A stretch of 64,000 nucleotides of DNA from contig NZ_DS989905.1 in NCBI RefSeq assembly GCF_000155595.1, positions 1 through 64,000 on the forward strand, in the 5' to 3' direction. Position numbers and translations under genes: made by a program. The stretch is from Synechococcus sp. PCC 7335. GTDB taxonomy: Bacteria > Cyanobacteriota > Cyanobacteriia > Phormidesmidales > Phormidesmidaceae. Of the stretch, positions 48,727-58,002 are shown piece by piece. The first letter of the stretch is position 1; each line of letters opens with the position of its first letter. The notes below the pieces were generated by a model. The model was not told the origin of the DNA, searched no databases, and saw only the letters and a program-made list of their open reading frames with translations.

Positions 48727-48869
48727 CTTTGATGGACAATCGCTAACAACGCAATAGATGTTCCACAGAATGTCTAAAGAACGCCCAAGGAACGTTCAGG
48801 GAACGTCTAGGGAGCGCCTGCTTTTCTATTGTTGAATCATGACAAGTTCATTTCTCCCTTTTAGAGGTC

Positions 48870-49991
48870 ATGATGGCAACAGATACCCTAACTCAACCCG
48901 ATTTAGTTTTAGAAGGTCAGACCAACACGCCAGCCTTGGATGAAAAGAAAGCCGAGGCCTTTGGCGATCGCCTGCTAGGAATGCTCAACAGTGGCGCTTT
49001 AGCAAGTATGCTCTCCATTGGCCATCGCACGGGCCTGCTAGATACGATGGCCACACTCAGCGCCAGCACTAGCCTACAAATTGCTGAAGCTGCAGGGCTT
49101 AACGAACGCTATGTTCGCGAGTGGCTCGCTGCCCTAGTGACAGGCCGCATTGTTGACTATGACAGTGTTAGCCGCAGCTACTCCCTTCCAGCTGAACATG
49201 CAGCCTTTTTGACCCGCAAGGCCAGTCCAAACAATTTAGCCGCAACTATGCAGTTTGTTCCTCTGATGGGCGCTGTTGAAGATGCCATCATTGATTGTTT
49301 TTATCATGGTGGCGGCGTTCCTTATTCTGCCTATACTCGCTTCCATGAAGTGATGGCAGAAGACAGCGCTCAAACCGTGATTGCGGGGCTAGACACACAC
49401 ATTTTACCAATGGTGCCAGGGTTGATCGAAACGCTAGCTAGTGGGATATCCGTCGCGGATATTGGCTGTGGACAGGGCCGGGCAATCCAAAAGCTGGCAG
49501 GCATGTTTCCGAACAGTCGCTTTGTGGGATACGACTTCTCTCCTGGGGCGATCGCCTGGGCAAAGGCAGAATCCCAACGGTTGAACCTAGAGAATATTAC
49601 CTTTGAGCTACAGGACGCCGCGCAGATTTCTGAAGACAGCCAGTATGACCTGATCTTTGCTTTTGATGCCATTCACGATCAGGCCCAGCCAGAGACTGTT
49701 CTGCAAAATATCCATCGGGCACTGCGCCCCGAAGGGGTCTACCTTATGCAAGATATTCGAGCTTCTAGCCATCTAGAGAACAATCTAGACCATCCCGTTG
49801 CGCCCTTGCTCTATTTCATTTCTTGTCACCACTGTACGGCTGTTTCTTTGGCAGCGGGTGGCCCTGGCTTAGGAACTATGTGGGGAGAGGAATTAGCCCT
49901 GGAGATGATTGAGGCGGCTGGGTTTACTCGCATTGAAGTGAAACAGCTAGAACACGACTTTCAGAACAACTATTATCTGGCTCGTAAATAG
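48870..49991 (+). CDS. class I SAM-dependent methyltransferase with winged-helix N-terminus
   Basis: 373 aa. Residues 20-100 form a winged-helix dimerisation domain (LASMLSIGHRTGLLDTMATL, LNERYVREWLAALVTG). From ~185 the Rossmann methyltransferase starts: SVADIGCGQGRAIQKLA (motif I), FVGYDFSPGAIAWAKAES (acidic end of motif II), DLIFAFDAIHDQAQPETVL, and LRPEGVYLMQDIRASSHLEN. Related to the transcription-factor-like O-methyltransferases; substrate unknown. It is in the SARP-headed cluster. Confidence 0.85.
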   Translation: MMATDTLTQPDLVLEGQTNTPALDEKKAEAFGDRLLGMLNSGALASMLSIGHRTGLLDTMATLSASTSLQIAEAAGLNERYVREWLAALVTGRIVDYDSVSRSYSLPAEHAAFLTRKASPNNLAATMQFVPLMGAVEDAIIDCFYHGGGVPYSAYTRFHEVMAEDSAQTVIAGLDTHILPMVPGLIETLASGISVADIGCGQGRAIQKLAGMFPNSRFVGYDFSPGAIAWAKAESQRLNLENITFELQDAAQISEDSQYDLIFAFDAIHDQAQPETVLQNIHRALRPEGVYLMQDIRASSHLENNLDHPVAPLLYFISCHHCTAVSLAAGGPGLGTMWGEELALEMIEAAGFTRIEVKQLEHDFQNNYYLARK

Positions 49992-50068
49992 ACAGTTTGC
50001 AAACTAAGGCGTGCTACTGAAGGTAGCCTGACCTGTTCACGCTCAATAACTTAATTGGAGATAAAACC

Positions 50069-51256
50069 ATGATTTCTACTGTACAGAAACACACTGTGCT
50101 GGACTGGCGTTTGGCAGCCAAAGCTGTTGCTAAAAAGCTTAAGGAAACGGCAATAGAACGCGATCGCAAGGCGGGAGTTCCCGACTACGAAGTAAACCTG
50201 TTGCGAGAAGCTGGATTACTCCCCCTCATTGTCCCTGAATTATATGGTGGTCTGGGTTCAAGCTGGATAGATGCCATGGACACTATCAAGGAGCTGGCAA
50301 AAGGCGACAGCGCAACCGCCCAGCTCTACGGCTACCACGTGTTGCTGAGTGCTACGCCACAACTATCCGGCACTCCTGAACAGGCAGAGGCTTTTTATAG
50401 AGAAACGGCTCAGCACCATCTCTTTTGGGCAAATGCCATTAACATTCGCGATGCCCGCCTGAGCATTGTGTCCGATGGCGACCATTACCGGGTAAACGGT
50501 GTCAAATCTTTTTGCACCGGGGCGGCTGTAGCCGACCGGATTATCTGTACGGCAATAGAGAGTGGTAATCCGCTTCCTGTACTGTTTGTATTGCCACGCG
50601 ATCGCACGGGTCTTACCTACAATCACGACTGGAATGTTATGGGCCAGCGACGCACCGCCAGCGGCAGCTTCACTTTCGACCATGTAGCGGTTAAGGCGAC
50701 CGAAATCTTAGGGCCACCTGCGGACCCCGAGGGTGCAGCAGCGACACTACTAGGAATGTTCGGTCTGCTTCTGCTCTCTCACATTTTTCTTGGAATTGCC
50801 GAAGGAGCCCTTGAGTCTGCAATGGACTACACCCGCGCTCAGTCGCGTCCCTGGCTCACCTCTGGTGTAGACAAAGCCGTTGAAGATCCGCATTTACTGC
50901 GGCACTATGGCAAGCTATGGACGCAGCTTCAGGGGGCTAAGGCCCTGGCAGGACAGGCGACAGCGCAGGCTCAGTGGGCGTGGGACAAAGGCAATGCGCT
51001 CACGCATGAAGAACGAGGAAAGGTTGCGATCGCCGCAGCCGCTGCCAAAAGCCTGGCAACTGACGCTGGCTTGGCTATCACCAATCGAATTTTCGAGATG
51101 ATGGGGGCACGCTCCGCTGCTGCCTGCTATGATTTCGATCGCTACTGGCGAGACTTACGCACGCTTAGCCTGCATGATCCTTTGGACTACAAACTACAAG
51201 AGATCGGTGACTGGGTACTAAACGGAAAAGCACCTGTCCCTACACCGTATGCATAG
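50069..51256 (+). CDS. SfnB/DszC-like flavin-dependent monooxygenase (acyl-CoA dehydrogenase fold)
   Basis: 395 aa with the acyl-CoA dehydrogenase fold: an N-terminal helical domain (PDYEVNLLREAGLLPLIVPE, YGGLGSSWIDAMDTIKELAK), a middle beta domain (DGDHYRVNGVKSFCTGAAVA, WNVMGQRRTASGSFTFDHVA), and a C-terminal helical bundle (FGLLLLSHIFLGIAEGALES). The VNGVKSFCTG motif and lack of the catalytic Glu loop fit the SfnB/DszC branch, which hydroxylates sulfur compounds with reduced flavin. Substrate unproven. It follows the methyltransferase and precedes ridA. Confidence 0.8.
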   Translation: MISTVQKHTVLDWRLAAKAVAKKLKETAIERDRKAGVPDYEVNLLREAGLLPLIVPELYGGLGSSWIDAMDTIKELAKGDSATAQLYGYHVLLSATPQLSGTPEQAEAFYRETAQHHLFWANAINIRDARLSIVSDGDHYRVNGVKSFCTGAAVADRIICTAIESGNPLPVLFVLPRDRTGLTYNHDWNVMGQRRTASGSFTFDHVAVKATEILGPPADPEGAAATLLGMFGLLLLSHIFLGIAEGALESAMDYTRAQSRPWLTSGVDKAVEDPHLLRHYGKLWTQLQGAKALAGQATAQAQWAWDKGNALTHEERGKVAIAAAAAKSLATDAGLAITNRIFEMMGARSAAACYDFDRYWRDLRTLSLHDPLDYKLQEIGDWVLNGKAPVPTPYA

Positions 51257-51296
51257 AGACACTTCTTAGATTCAACAACAGAATGAGGTATTCAAA

Positions 51297-51683
51297 ATGA
51301 ACAAAGGTGAAATAATTGCCGGCTTAGCTCAAACGGCGAACTACCGATATGCTCAGCAAGTAGGTTCGCAGCTGTTCGTTGCGGGTCAGGTGCCCCACGA
51401 CGCCAATGCCAATGTAGTCGGCGTTGATAGCCCACGGGTTCAGGCGACCCAATGCCTCAATAATCTAGGCACTTTAATCGCACATTATGGATTCTACAAG
51501 CACGATATTCGACAGCTGACGATTTATGTTGTTGGAGAAAGGGAAAATCTTATCGGCGCGTGGCAGGCTATCACAGATTGGTTTAATCATGACGTGCCAC
51601 CTGCTACGTTGCTGGGGGTGACGCTGCTTGGATATGAGTCTCAGCTTGTGGAAATTGATGCAATCGTGGTTAGCGACCCATGA
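51297..51683 (+). CDS. RidA/YjgF-family protein
   Basis: 128 aa of the RidA fold: YRYAQQVGSQLFVAGQVPHD (the GQ motif), QATQCLNNLGTLIAHYGFYK, VPPATLLGVTLLGYESQLVE. Homotrimeric; it hydrolyses reactive enamines/imines or binds small ligands. The stop overlaps the next start (ATGA), so it is co-translated with the small methyltransferase. Confidence 0.85.
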   Translation: MNKGEIIAGLAQTANYRYAQQVGSQLFVAGQVPHDANANVVGVDSPRVQATQCLNNLGTLIAHYGFYKHDIRQLTIYVVGERENLIGAWQAITDWFNHDVPPATLLGVTLLGYESQLVEIDAIVVSDP

Positions 51684-52327
51684 GTAATCAGCTCTCAGTA
51701 GAAACATTTGACAAGTTCGCGATTGAGTATGACCAGAAGTATAAGAATTTTCGACCCTATACTGAAACATACGATAAGTTAGGTAGTTTGCTCTCAACAG
51801 ACCGTTTGTTGTCTGTTCTTGAAATTGCCTGTGGGCCAGCGCATGCCTCAAGCTACTTAATCAAACAAGGGTTCAGCTTAGATGTATTTGGATTCGATCT
51901 CGCGCCAAACATGGTTGATCTGGCGAGAAAAAACGTTCCTGGCGGAGTTTTTGAGGTTCTAGATTGCCAAAATCTGGATAGCCTTCCACACAGCTTCCAA
52001 CGAAAGTATGACGTTGTGATTTGTGGATTTTGTGTTCCCTATATGAACCCATCGGAATGTTTGAAACTCGTTAAAGATGTGAGCGATGCCTTAAAGCCTG
52101 GAGGAATAGCTTATTTGAGCGCTATTGAGGGCTATCAGTACTACTCAGAACAGAAAACATCGTCGTCAGGAGATGCTGTGTTTATGCATCACCACACAGT
52201 TGGTTTTTTGCGGGATAATTTTTCTAAATTTGGCCTCGACGTTGTACATATCACCCGCAAGAACCTGACCACAGATGGAAGTACTGACGATTCTGAAGTG
52301 TTTTTATATGCGCGAATGAAAAGGTGA
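51680..52327 (+). CDS. class I SAM-dependent methyltransferase, 215 aa
   Basis: Single-domain methyltransferase: LSVLEIACGPAHASSYLIKQ (motif I), VFGFDLAPNMVDLARKNVPG, DVVICGFCVPYMNPSECLKL, KPGGIAYLSAIEGYQYYSEQ. No N-terminal regulatory part. In the same operon as ridA by an ATGA overlap; it could methylate the product of the flavoprotein or act on a toxic intermediate. Substrate unknown. Confidence 0.8.
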   Translation: MSNQLSVETFDKFAIEYDQKYKNFRPYTETYDKLGSLLSTDRLLSVLEIACGPAHASSYLIKQGFSLDVFGFDLAPNMVDLARKNVPGGVFEVLDCQNLDSLPHSFQRKYDVVICGFCVPYMNPSECLKLVKDVSDALKPGGIAYLSAIEGYQYYSEQKTSSSGDAVFMHHHTVGFLRDNFSKFGLDVVHITRKNLTTDGSTDDSEVFLYARMKR

Positions 52328-52479
52328 CAAATCGTCAGTCGGTGAATTGGCTTGTACTTTCTCGATATCTTCTCGATTCCCTTTTATCCTGAAGTGAATA
52401 GCCCATCATCAAGCATCTTTCAAGGTTTCGAACGACTCAACGTAGATTTAATTGAAATAAAAAATTGGAGAATATCACT

Positions 52480-52791
52480 ATGATTTCGCATGGAAAACAA
52501 CTTTTGGGAATAGGTCTTGGTCTGGGCATTCTCGTGATGACCGCTCAGACTTCTCCACCGGGCGATCGCCCGCAAAAGCCAGTTGGGTTAGAAGGTCTAC
52601 AGCTAAACGGCTTACAGTTAAATACATCAAACGGAAATCAGCAGGCGACTCATGCTCTTGACCCAACGTTCCCCGACTGGATCGATCCAGCTAGGACGCG
52701 AGCCGTAGCCAATCACTCAGCTGCTGAAGGCGTTTTGACAGAACGCATTGTGCTCGAAGGCAGTCAGCTTACTCTCAGAGCTGCCGAATAA
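52480..52791 (+). CDS. small secreted hypothetical protein, 103 aa
   Basis: Start at ATG 52480, 10 nt after GGAG. The first 25 residues are a signal peptide (KQLLGIGLGLGILVMTAQTS). The rest is polar, with a short repeat (LEGLQLNGLQLNTSNGN) and ends in RIVLEGSQLTLRAAE. It sits just before the ADYC gene (11 bp), so the two are probably co-expressed. Not recognised. Confidence 0.6.
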   Translation: MISHGKQLLGIGLGLGILVMTAQTSPPGDRPQKPVGLEGLQLNGLQLNTSNGNQQATHALDPTFPDWIDPARTRAVANHSAAEGVLTERIVLEGSQLTLRAAE

Positions 52792-52801
52792 GGAGACAAT
52801 T

Positions 52802-53577
52802 GTGAGATACAGTTACCTAGCTTTGATTCTTGCCTTGACAGGGGGAATCGGTCTCGCAGTGCATTCTCTTCTAAAACGGGATAGTGTTCCCTCGTCCTGG
52901 TATGGCAATCGTATAACCGAGGTAACCCTCAATAGCTTTGATGAGCAGGGACAAGCTCGCATCCTCAGAATCAACGATGTGCAGCTTGACCCACAAGATC
53001 ATGAACAAGAGACCTATCTCTACACCGTTCTTTATCAAGGTACTCGTAGCAATAACGGCAACACCTGGCACAACCTGTGCCTACCCGATGCTGATGGTAT
53101 GGCCAAGGCTATTCCCCTTTCTGGCCGGTGGGATGCGACAGGGGCACATATCGACGATGGCAGCATTACGTTTGTACCAATGGTGCGATCGCGAAGTGCT
53201 TACGCTGGGGCTACAAACCCTGGAAGACGCTTAGAGGAGAGTCCTTACGTGACTACCACCAAGCCTGTACTCGCATGGTGCGGGCTGACTACTGTGGTAA
53301 CGGCACTAGCCACACGCAAAATGGGACAGCTATTGATGTATACGATCGTCTCGGCTTACAGCAGCGCACTCAACACAACGGTATGGCCCCAGAAGCATCC
53401 TGGGATGCTAACGGTGTCGCCCATCTCAAACGGACTCGCTTTCAAGGAACTTTTGAGAAACTACAGCAAGACTGTCCAGAGAAACTCTCTTCTACTACAC
53501 AGTTGAACCAGTCAAACACTCAAGCGCTGAAAAGCATCTCTACGCCTTTGTTGTTTAACGATTCGTTCATTCAATAA
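52802..53577 (+). pseudogene. exported ADYC-domain protein, one frameshift
   Basis: From GTG 52802 (AAGGAGACAATT before it): signal anchor SYLALILALTGGIGLAVHSL, then WHNLCLPDADGMAKAIPLSG and ITFV, where the first frame leaves the family. The frame starting nearby continues CTNGAIAKCLRWGYKPWKTL, TRMVRADYCGNGTSHTQNGT and IDVYDRLGLQQRTQHNGMAP to 53577. The RADYC motif identifies the ADYC domain, a small cysteine-rich exported domain of unknown function. A missing base in ACGTTTGTACC near 53168 explains the shift. Confidence 0.75.
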
Positions 53578-53587
53578 GGAACTGATT

Positions 53588-54490
53588 GTGATGAGCCACC
53601 ATGAACTTAGTAGCATTATGAAAATGCTAAAAGACTTTACCTGGGGTAACACGCCCGACGAGATGCGAAGGCACTTTCGTGAGGGGTTTTCGCTCCCATC
53701 CCATCCCACCGCCAAAATTCAGCCCGTTCACACCAATGGTGTCGCTGCCGAGCTAATTTCCATGCCCTCGGCGACGCCTGAACAAGTCATTCTTTATCTT
53801 CATGGGGGTGGATTTGCCGTGGGCTCTTGCGAAACCCATCGACGAATTGCCTGTGATATGGCCGAGGCCTCGGTTTGCGATGTTTTGTTGATTGACTATC
53901 GTCTGGCTCCAGAGCATCCTTTTCCGGCTGCTCTAAAAGATACCCTGTCAGCTTATCACTGGCTAATAGATACTCGTGGATACCAACCAGGTCAAGTGGC
54001 GATTGTCGGAGACTCGGCGGGCGGAAACCTAGCCCTAACGATGATGCTCTCATTGAAAGCAGCCGGAGCGGCATTACCCTCATCGGCAGTGCTGATTTCT
54101 CCCTATACCGACTTGGCTAGAACAGGCAAAACTATTAACACTCATGCTGATCTTGATCCGATGGTGTCCCCTCAACTTTTGGAGACGATAACCGCCTGGT
54201 ACACATCTTGCGAGCAGTTAAGGCATCCCCTCGTCTCGCCCCTTTATGCTAATTTATCTGGCTTACCGCCGCTTCTCATTCAGGTAGGGGCAACAGAACT
54301 ATTGCTTGACGATGCTTTGCAACTGTCTCGTCAAGTTGGATTGGCTAATGTTGCCGTAGAGCTTAAAGTTTGGCAAAACATGATTCACTGTTTCCAGCTG
54401 TTTGCACCGATTTTAACAGAGGGGCGGCAGGCGATCTCTGAAGCCAGTGATTTTTTGAATCGGCATTTTCAGCAGCCGGAATCATCTTAA
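53588..54490 (+). CDS. alpha/beta-hydrolase esterase of the HSL family
   Basis: 300 aa. The oxyanion-hole motif HGGGFAVGSCETHRRIACDM, the nucleophile elbow VAIVGDSAGGNLALTMMLSL, and the distal Asp/His region (LLIQVGATELLLDDALQLSR, NMIHCFQLFAPIL) are all present, as in hormone-sensitive-lipase-type carboxylesterases. It would hydrolyse short-chain esters. Last gene of the SARP-headed cluster, 11 bp after the ADYC gene. Confidence 0.85.
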   Translation: MMSHHELSSIMKMLKDFTWGNTPDEMRRHFREGFSLPSHPTAKIQPVHTNGVAAELISMPSATPEQVILYLHGGGFAVGSCETHRRIACDMAEASVCDVLLIDYRLAPEHPFPAALKDTLSAYHWLIDTRGYQPGQVAIVGDSAGGNLALTMMLSLKAAGAALPSSAVLISPYTDLARTGKTINTHADLDPMVSPQLLETITAWYTSCEQLRHPLVSPLYANLSGLPPLLIQVGATELLLDDALQLSRQVGLANVAVELKVWQNMIHCFQLFAPILTEGRQAISEASDFLNRHFQQPESS

Positions 54491-54595
54491 TGATGCATCT
54501 TCAATAAACCGTCCATTGCCCGTCATGGATTGTTACGCGGTTTTTAAACCACGCCTGAAAAGCTAACAGCCCTAGTGACTTACTGAAAAACAATT

Positions 54596-55549
54596 ATGGC
54601 TAATTTAAAGTTAATTCGTGATCGCATTAAGTCGGTCAAAAATATGCACAAGATTACCGAGGCAATGCGCCTTGTGGCAGCTGCCAAGGTTCGCCGTGCT
54701 CAAGCACAGGTTAATGCGACGCGTCCCTTTGCTGACCGTTTGGCCCAAGTGCTTCACGGTTTACAGAACCGCCTCAAATTTGAAGACACGTCTGACTTGC
54801 CGCTATTGCAGCAACGCGACGTAGCAAAAGTAGCGATTTTGGTCGTTTCTGCTGATCGCGGCCTTTGCGGTGGTTATAACGCCAACGTGATTCGTCGTGC
54901 GCAGACCCGAGCTAAAGCGCTTAAAGCCGAAGGCGTAGACTACACCTACGTATTGGTCGGTCGTAAGGCTATTCAATATTTTGAGCGTCGAAATGAGCCA
55001 ATTGACGCGACTTACATGGGCTTAGAGCAGATCCCGACAGCCGCCGAGGCTGCTAAAATCTCTGACGAGTTGTTGTCTTTGTTCTTATCGGAATCGGTAG
55101 ACAGAGTAGAGCTGGTCTACACCAAGTTCCTTTCTTTGGTGAGCAACAAGCCAGTGACTCAGACCCTCTTGCCTTTGGACATACAGGGTTTAGAAGCTCA
55201 GGATGATGAGATTTTTCGCCTCACGAGTCGCAAAGGTCGTTTGGCCGTAGAGCGTTCTGATGCCCCAGATGTAACCGTCAGCGAGTTTCCCAAGGATATG
55301 CTCTTCGAGCAAAATCCATCTCAGATTCTCGATGCGTTATTGCCTTTGTATCTCAACAATCAAATTTTGAGAGCGATGCAAGAATCGGCTGCCAGTGAGC
55401 TGGCCTCACGGATGACGGCGATGAATAGTGCCAGTGAGAACGCAAAAGAGCTAATGAAATCTTTGACGCTTTCTTACAACAAGGCTCGCCAAGCCGCGAT
55501 TACCCAGGAAATTCTGGAAGTTGTGGGTGGTGCGGCTGCACTGGGCTAA
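54596..55549 (+). CDS. atpC: ATP synthase F1 gamma subunit
   Basis: 317 aa, full length for cyanobacteria. Start [38 protein letters not shown]; middle Rossmann-like part [20 protein letters not shown]; the family insertion around 195-240 ([33 protein letters not shown]); C-terminal helix [20 protein letters not shown] ending [12 protein letters not shown]. It forms the rotor shaft of F1. In cyanobacteria atpC normally follows atpA in the atp operon; here it stands alone between an esterase gene and an IS, so it may be a displaced or extra copy. Confidence 0.95.
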   Translation: MANLKLIRDRIKSVKNMHKITEAMRLVAAAKVRRAQAQVNATRPFADRLAQVLHGLQNRLKFEDTSDLPLLQQRDVAKVAILVVSADRGLCGGYNANVIRRAQTRAKALKAEGVDYTYVLVGRKAIQYFERRNEPIDATYMGLEQIPTAAEAAKISDELLSLFLSESVDRVELVYTKFLSLVSNKPVTQTLLPLDIQGLEAQDDEIFRLTSRKGRLAVERSDAPDVTVSEFPKDMLFEQNPSQILDALLPLYLNNQILRAMQESAASELASRMTAMNSASENAKELMKSLTLSYNKARQAAITQEILEVVGGAAALG

Positions 55550-55630
55550 TGCTTTTTGCCAGTAGTTTAACCACAACCTTTCCCAATTGTTAACATTCTA
55601 ATTTTCCACCATGCTAAAGTTTTTCTTAAC

Positions 55631-56624
55631 TGTCAGCCCTGAGTAGCCAAAATATAGCATCGGCCAGCTGACTGCTAGGCTGGGGGCGATCAGCTCATCC
55701 TTACCAATCGCTCATGGATTGCCCACACTGCCCATCGACTCGTGTCTCACCACTCCAGCGGAAAACCCATCTAGGCTATACCATGTTTCGGTGCAAGCAG
55801 TGTCGCCGGACTTTCAATGAGCGCACGGATAGCCCCTTCAATTTTATCGAAGTTCCCACCGATATTATCTTTCAGGTGTTGCTCTGCCGCGTCCGCTATA
55901 AGCTCAGCTATCGGGATGTAGCCGAGTTCTTTCTGCTGAGAGGCTTCCAATTCACCCATGAAACAGTGCGGTTTTGGGAGGAACGGTTTTTGCCTTATTT
56001 TACCGACCAAATACGGACAAAGCGAAAGGGTAAAGTCGGTAAGATCTGGTTGATTGACGAGACCTATGTTCGAGTAAAAAGAGCGTGGTGCTATCTCTAC
56101 AGGGGCATTGATGAGGATGGCAACCTGGTAGACGTCCGTCTCAGCAAAACTCGTGATATGGCTGGAACCAAAGCCTTTTTTGCCCAGGCCATCGGCCTTC
56201 ACGAGGACTCACCCGAGAAGGTAGCCACCGATGGTTGGGCATCCTATCCTCGGGCAATCAAAGAAGAATTGGGCAAGGGCACTGAGCACGAGGTTCGACT
56301 CTGCACCGCCAATCCTGTAGAGCAGAGCCATCGGCGAATCAAGCACCGTTATTACCCAACCCTGGGCTTCGGCGAGTTCGATGCGGCCCAGCGGTTCTGC
56401 CGAGCGGTAGATGAAGTGGGAAACTTTTTGAGGCCGCAATCGCGCATGACAGAGTTCGTATGTCTCAGTGAGCGTAGGCAAAGATTCGTCAAAGGGATCG
56501 AGGAATTAGAAGCGTTATTCAAGGCTGCTTAGGCCAGATTGAAGAGGGGGCGATGGCGCAGCCCGCTGTAGGCGATCGCAGCAATGCCAATTTGACTATA
56601 TTATTTGGCTACCCAGTTCTGACA
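55631..56624 (+). mobile_element. IS6-like element with zinc-ribbon transposase
   Basis: Terminal repeats TGTCAGCCCTGAGTAGCCA (55631) and, complemented, TGTCAGAACTGGGTAGCCA (ending 56624). The flanking 8-mers do not match. It begins 80 bp after atpC. Confidence 0.8.
55714..56532 (+). CDS. IS6-like transposase with N-terminal zinc ribbon
   Basis: 272 aa. Two CxxC pairs (MDCPHCPSTR and FRCKQCRRTFNERTD) form a zinc ribbon. The helical DNA-binding part VPTDIIFQVLLCRVRYKLSY is followed by the DDE core: KIWLIDETYVRVKRAWCYLY (Asp), KVATDGWASYPRAIKEELGK (Asp), NPVEQSHRRIKHRYYPTLGF (Glu). All residues present, so it could be active. A close copy is at 60868 on the other strand. Confidence 0.9.
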   Translation: MDCPHCPSTRVSPLQRKTHLGYTMFRCKQCRRTFNERTDSPFNFIEVPTDIIFQVLLCRVRYKLSYRDVAEFFLLRGFQFTHETVRFWEERFLPYFTDQIRTKRKGKVGKIWLIDETYVRVKRAWCYLYRGIDEDGNLVDVRLSKTRDMAGTKAFFAQAIGLHEDSPEKVATDGWASYPRAIKEELGKGTEHEVRLCTANPVEQSHRRIKHRYYPTLGFGEFDAAQRFCRAVDEVGNFLRPQSRMTEFVCLSERRQRFVKGIEELEALFKAA

Positions 56625-56897
56625 TTTTCAGTTAAGGAACTGCACTGCCGCAATTCGGACGCATTCTACCCCGCTAATCTGATGCTCAACCGCTACGCGC
56701 AAACTTGATAATGCATTCCATAAGACTTGACGGTAGAGCACAGCCATCACTCGCCATGGCAACGGTTTTAGCCCGCTGCATCCCTTTGCTTTGACCATGG
56801 CACCGATTGCACGTACATACACTGCTGACAGCGACTACCTTGCCACTATAGAAGCTGTGGATTATTGTCCGCGAGAGTGCAGGCTAAAGACTTTGTT
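56625..56897. other. intergenic stretch
   Basis: No gene is convincing. A minus-strand frame at 56628-56822 ends HQISGVECVRIAAVQFLN and could be the remnant of an unidentified gene. Confidence 0.25.
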
Positions 56898-56943
56898 ACT
56901 TCATTAGTCAGTATGCTAGAATTAGCATACTGACTAATGAAGT
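56898..56943. promoter_or_regulatory. perfect 46-bp palindrome before higB
   Basis: 21-bp arms ACTTCATTAGTCAGTATGCTA and its exact complement around a GAAT loop, ending 9 bp before the GTG of the toxin gene. It is much longer than a usual antitoxin operator and could also form a very stable mRNA hairpin just upstream of the start. Confidence 0.8.
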
Positions 56944-56952
56944 ACATGGTCT

Positions 56953-57342
56953 GTGACTCAAAAGATAAGCTCTGTTGAGTGGATAGGGAGTTCCCTCATC
57001 AGCTTGAAAACATTTCCTAAGGATGTTCAACAGTCCATGGGGTTTGCGCTTTACCGCGCTCAGCAAGGAAAAAAACATCCTGATGTAAAACCTTTGAAGG
57101 GCTTTAGAGGCTCTAGTGTTCTGGAAATTGTTGAGAGTTTTGATGGAAATGCTTACCGTGCTATTTACACGGTGAAGTTTGAGGGCATCGTCTACGTCCT
57201 TCATGCTTTTCAAAAGAAGTCAAAACGCGGTATTGCGACCCCTCAACAAGATATAGAGTTGGTGAAAAGAAGACTTAAGCGCGCGGAAGAGCACTACAGA
57301 ACCATTTCAAAGCAAAGTACACAGGACTATTCGAATGACTGA
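56953..57342 (+). CDS. HigB/RelE-like toxin (phage Gp49-like)
   Basis: 129 aa from GTG 56953. ISLKTFPKDVQQSMGFALYR, DVKPLKGFRGSSVLEIVESF, GNAYRAIYTVKFEGIVYVLH, AFQKKSKRGIATPQQDIELV is the typical Gp49/HigB toxin: a ribosome-dependent mRNA interferase of the RelE fold with basic active-site residues. It overlaps the antitoxin gene by 8 bp. Confidence 0.85.
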   Translation: MTQKISSVEWIGSSLISLKTFPKDVQQSMGFALYRAQQGKKHPDVKPLKGFRGSSVLEIVESFDGNAYRAIYTVKFEGIVYVLHAFQKKSKRGIATPQQDIELVKRRLKRAEEHYRTISKQSTQDYSND

Positions 57343-57664
57343 AAACATAGAGGTATACCCTAGTTGTGGCAATGTCTTTGAAGACCTCGGTTTACCTGAT
57401 TCTGATGAGCTGTTAGTTAAAGCAAAACTCGCCGATCAAATCAGTGACATTATCTCGAAACGCAAGATGACTCAGGCAGAAGCGGCAAGCTTATTAGGTG
57501 TAGATCAGCCCAAAGTCTCTGCTTTGGTTCGCGGTAAGTTATCCGGTTTCTCTATAGAGCGCCTCTTTCGATTTCTCAATTTACTGGGTAGCAGCATTGA
57601 GATTCGCATCATCTCTGATGCTCAGTCCGACAACAATGCAAAAACTCAGGTCGTCTCAGCATGA
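57335..57664 (+). CDS. HigA-like XRE antitoxin
   Basis: 109 aa with the helix-turn-helix KRKMTQAEAASLLGVDQPKV, SALVRGKLSGFSIERLFRFL. The N-terminal NVFEDLGLPDSDELLVKAKL is usual in this antitoxin group. It binds HigB and, through the HTH, the upstream palindrome. Confidence 0.85.
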   Translation: MTENIEVYPSCGNVFEDLGLPDSDELLVKAKLADQISDIISKRKMTQAEAASLLGVDQPKVSALVRGKLSGFSIERLFRFLNLLGSSIEIRIISDAQSDNNAKTQVVSA

Positions 57665-57702
57665 AATTCAGTTCTCTGTAGAATGCGCGACATAGTTATG
57701 AA

Positions 57703-58002
57703 TAGGACTTACGCAATTGAAAGATGTACTCCCGAAAACTTGGCATGACAAAATTGCCCTAACAAACTGTTAGCGCAAAACTCCTGCCCCAGAAGAAAGC
57801 TTGTATCGAAAGCTTTTTAGCGTTACTAGCTTTGTCAACCCCTCGATTCCTAGCTGGGATGTGATTCACTTCTTGATCCACATCCCAGTGGAAACCAAGC
57901 GTTATTCCACGCTGCGGGTGAGCAGCGGCCTGGAAAGGTTATCCAATAACGTTTCTGGCTTACTCTAAAACTATCAGCTTTTTGAGATATGCGTAAGTCC
58001 TA
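57703..58002. mobile_element. MITE-like element, ~300 bp
   Basis: TAGGACTTACGCA at 57703-57715 and its exact complement TGCGTAAGTCCTA at 57990-58002 form 13-bp terminal repeats, with no transposase inside. The interior holds ~58 codons without start (ESLYRKLFSVTSFVNPSIPS, VETKRYSTLRVSSGLERLSN) that look like a captured gene remnant. Confidence 0.65.
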
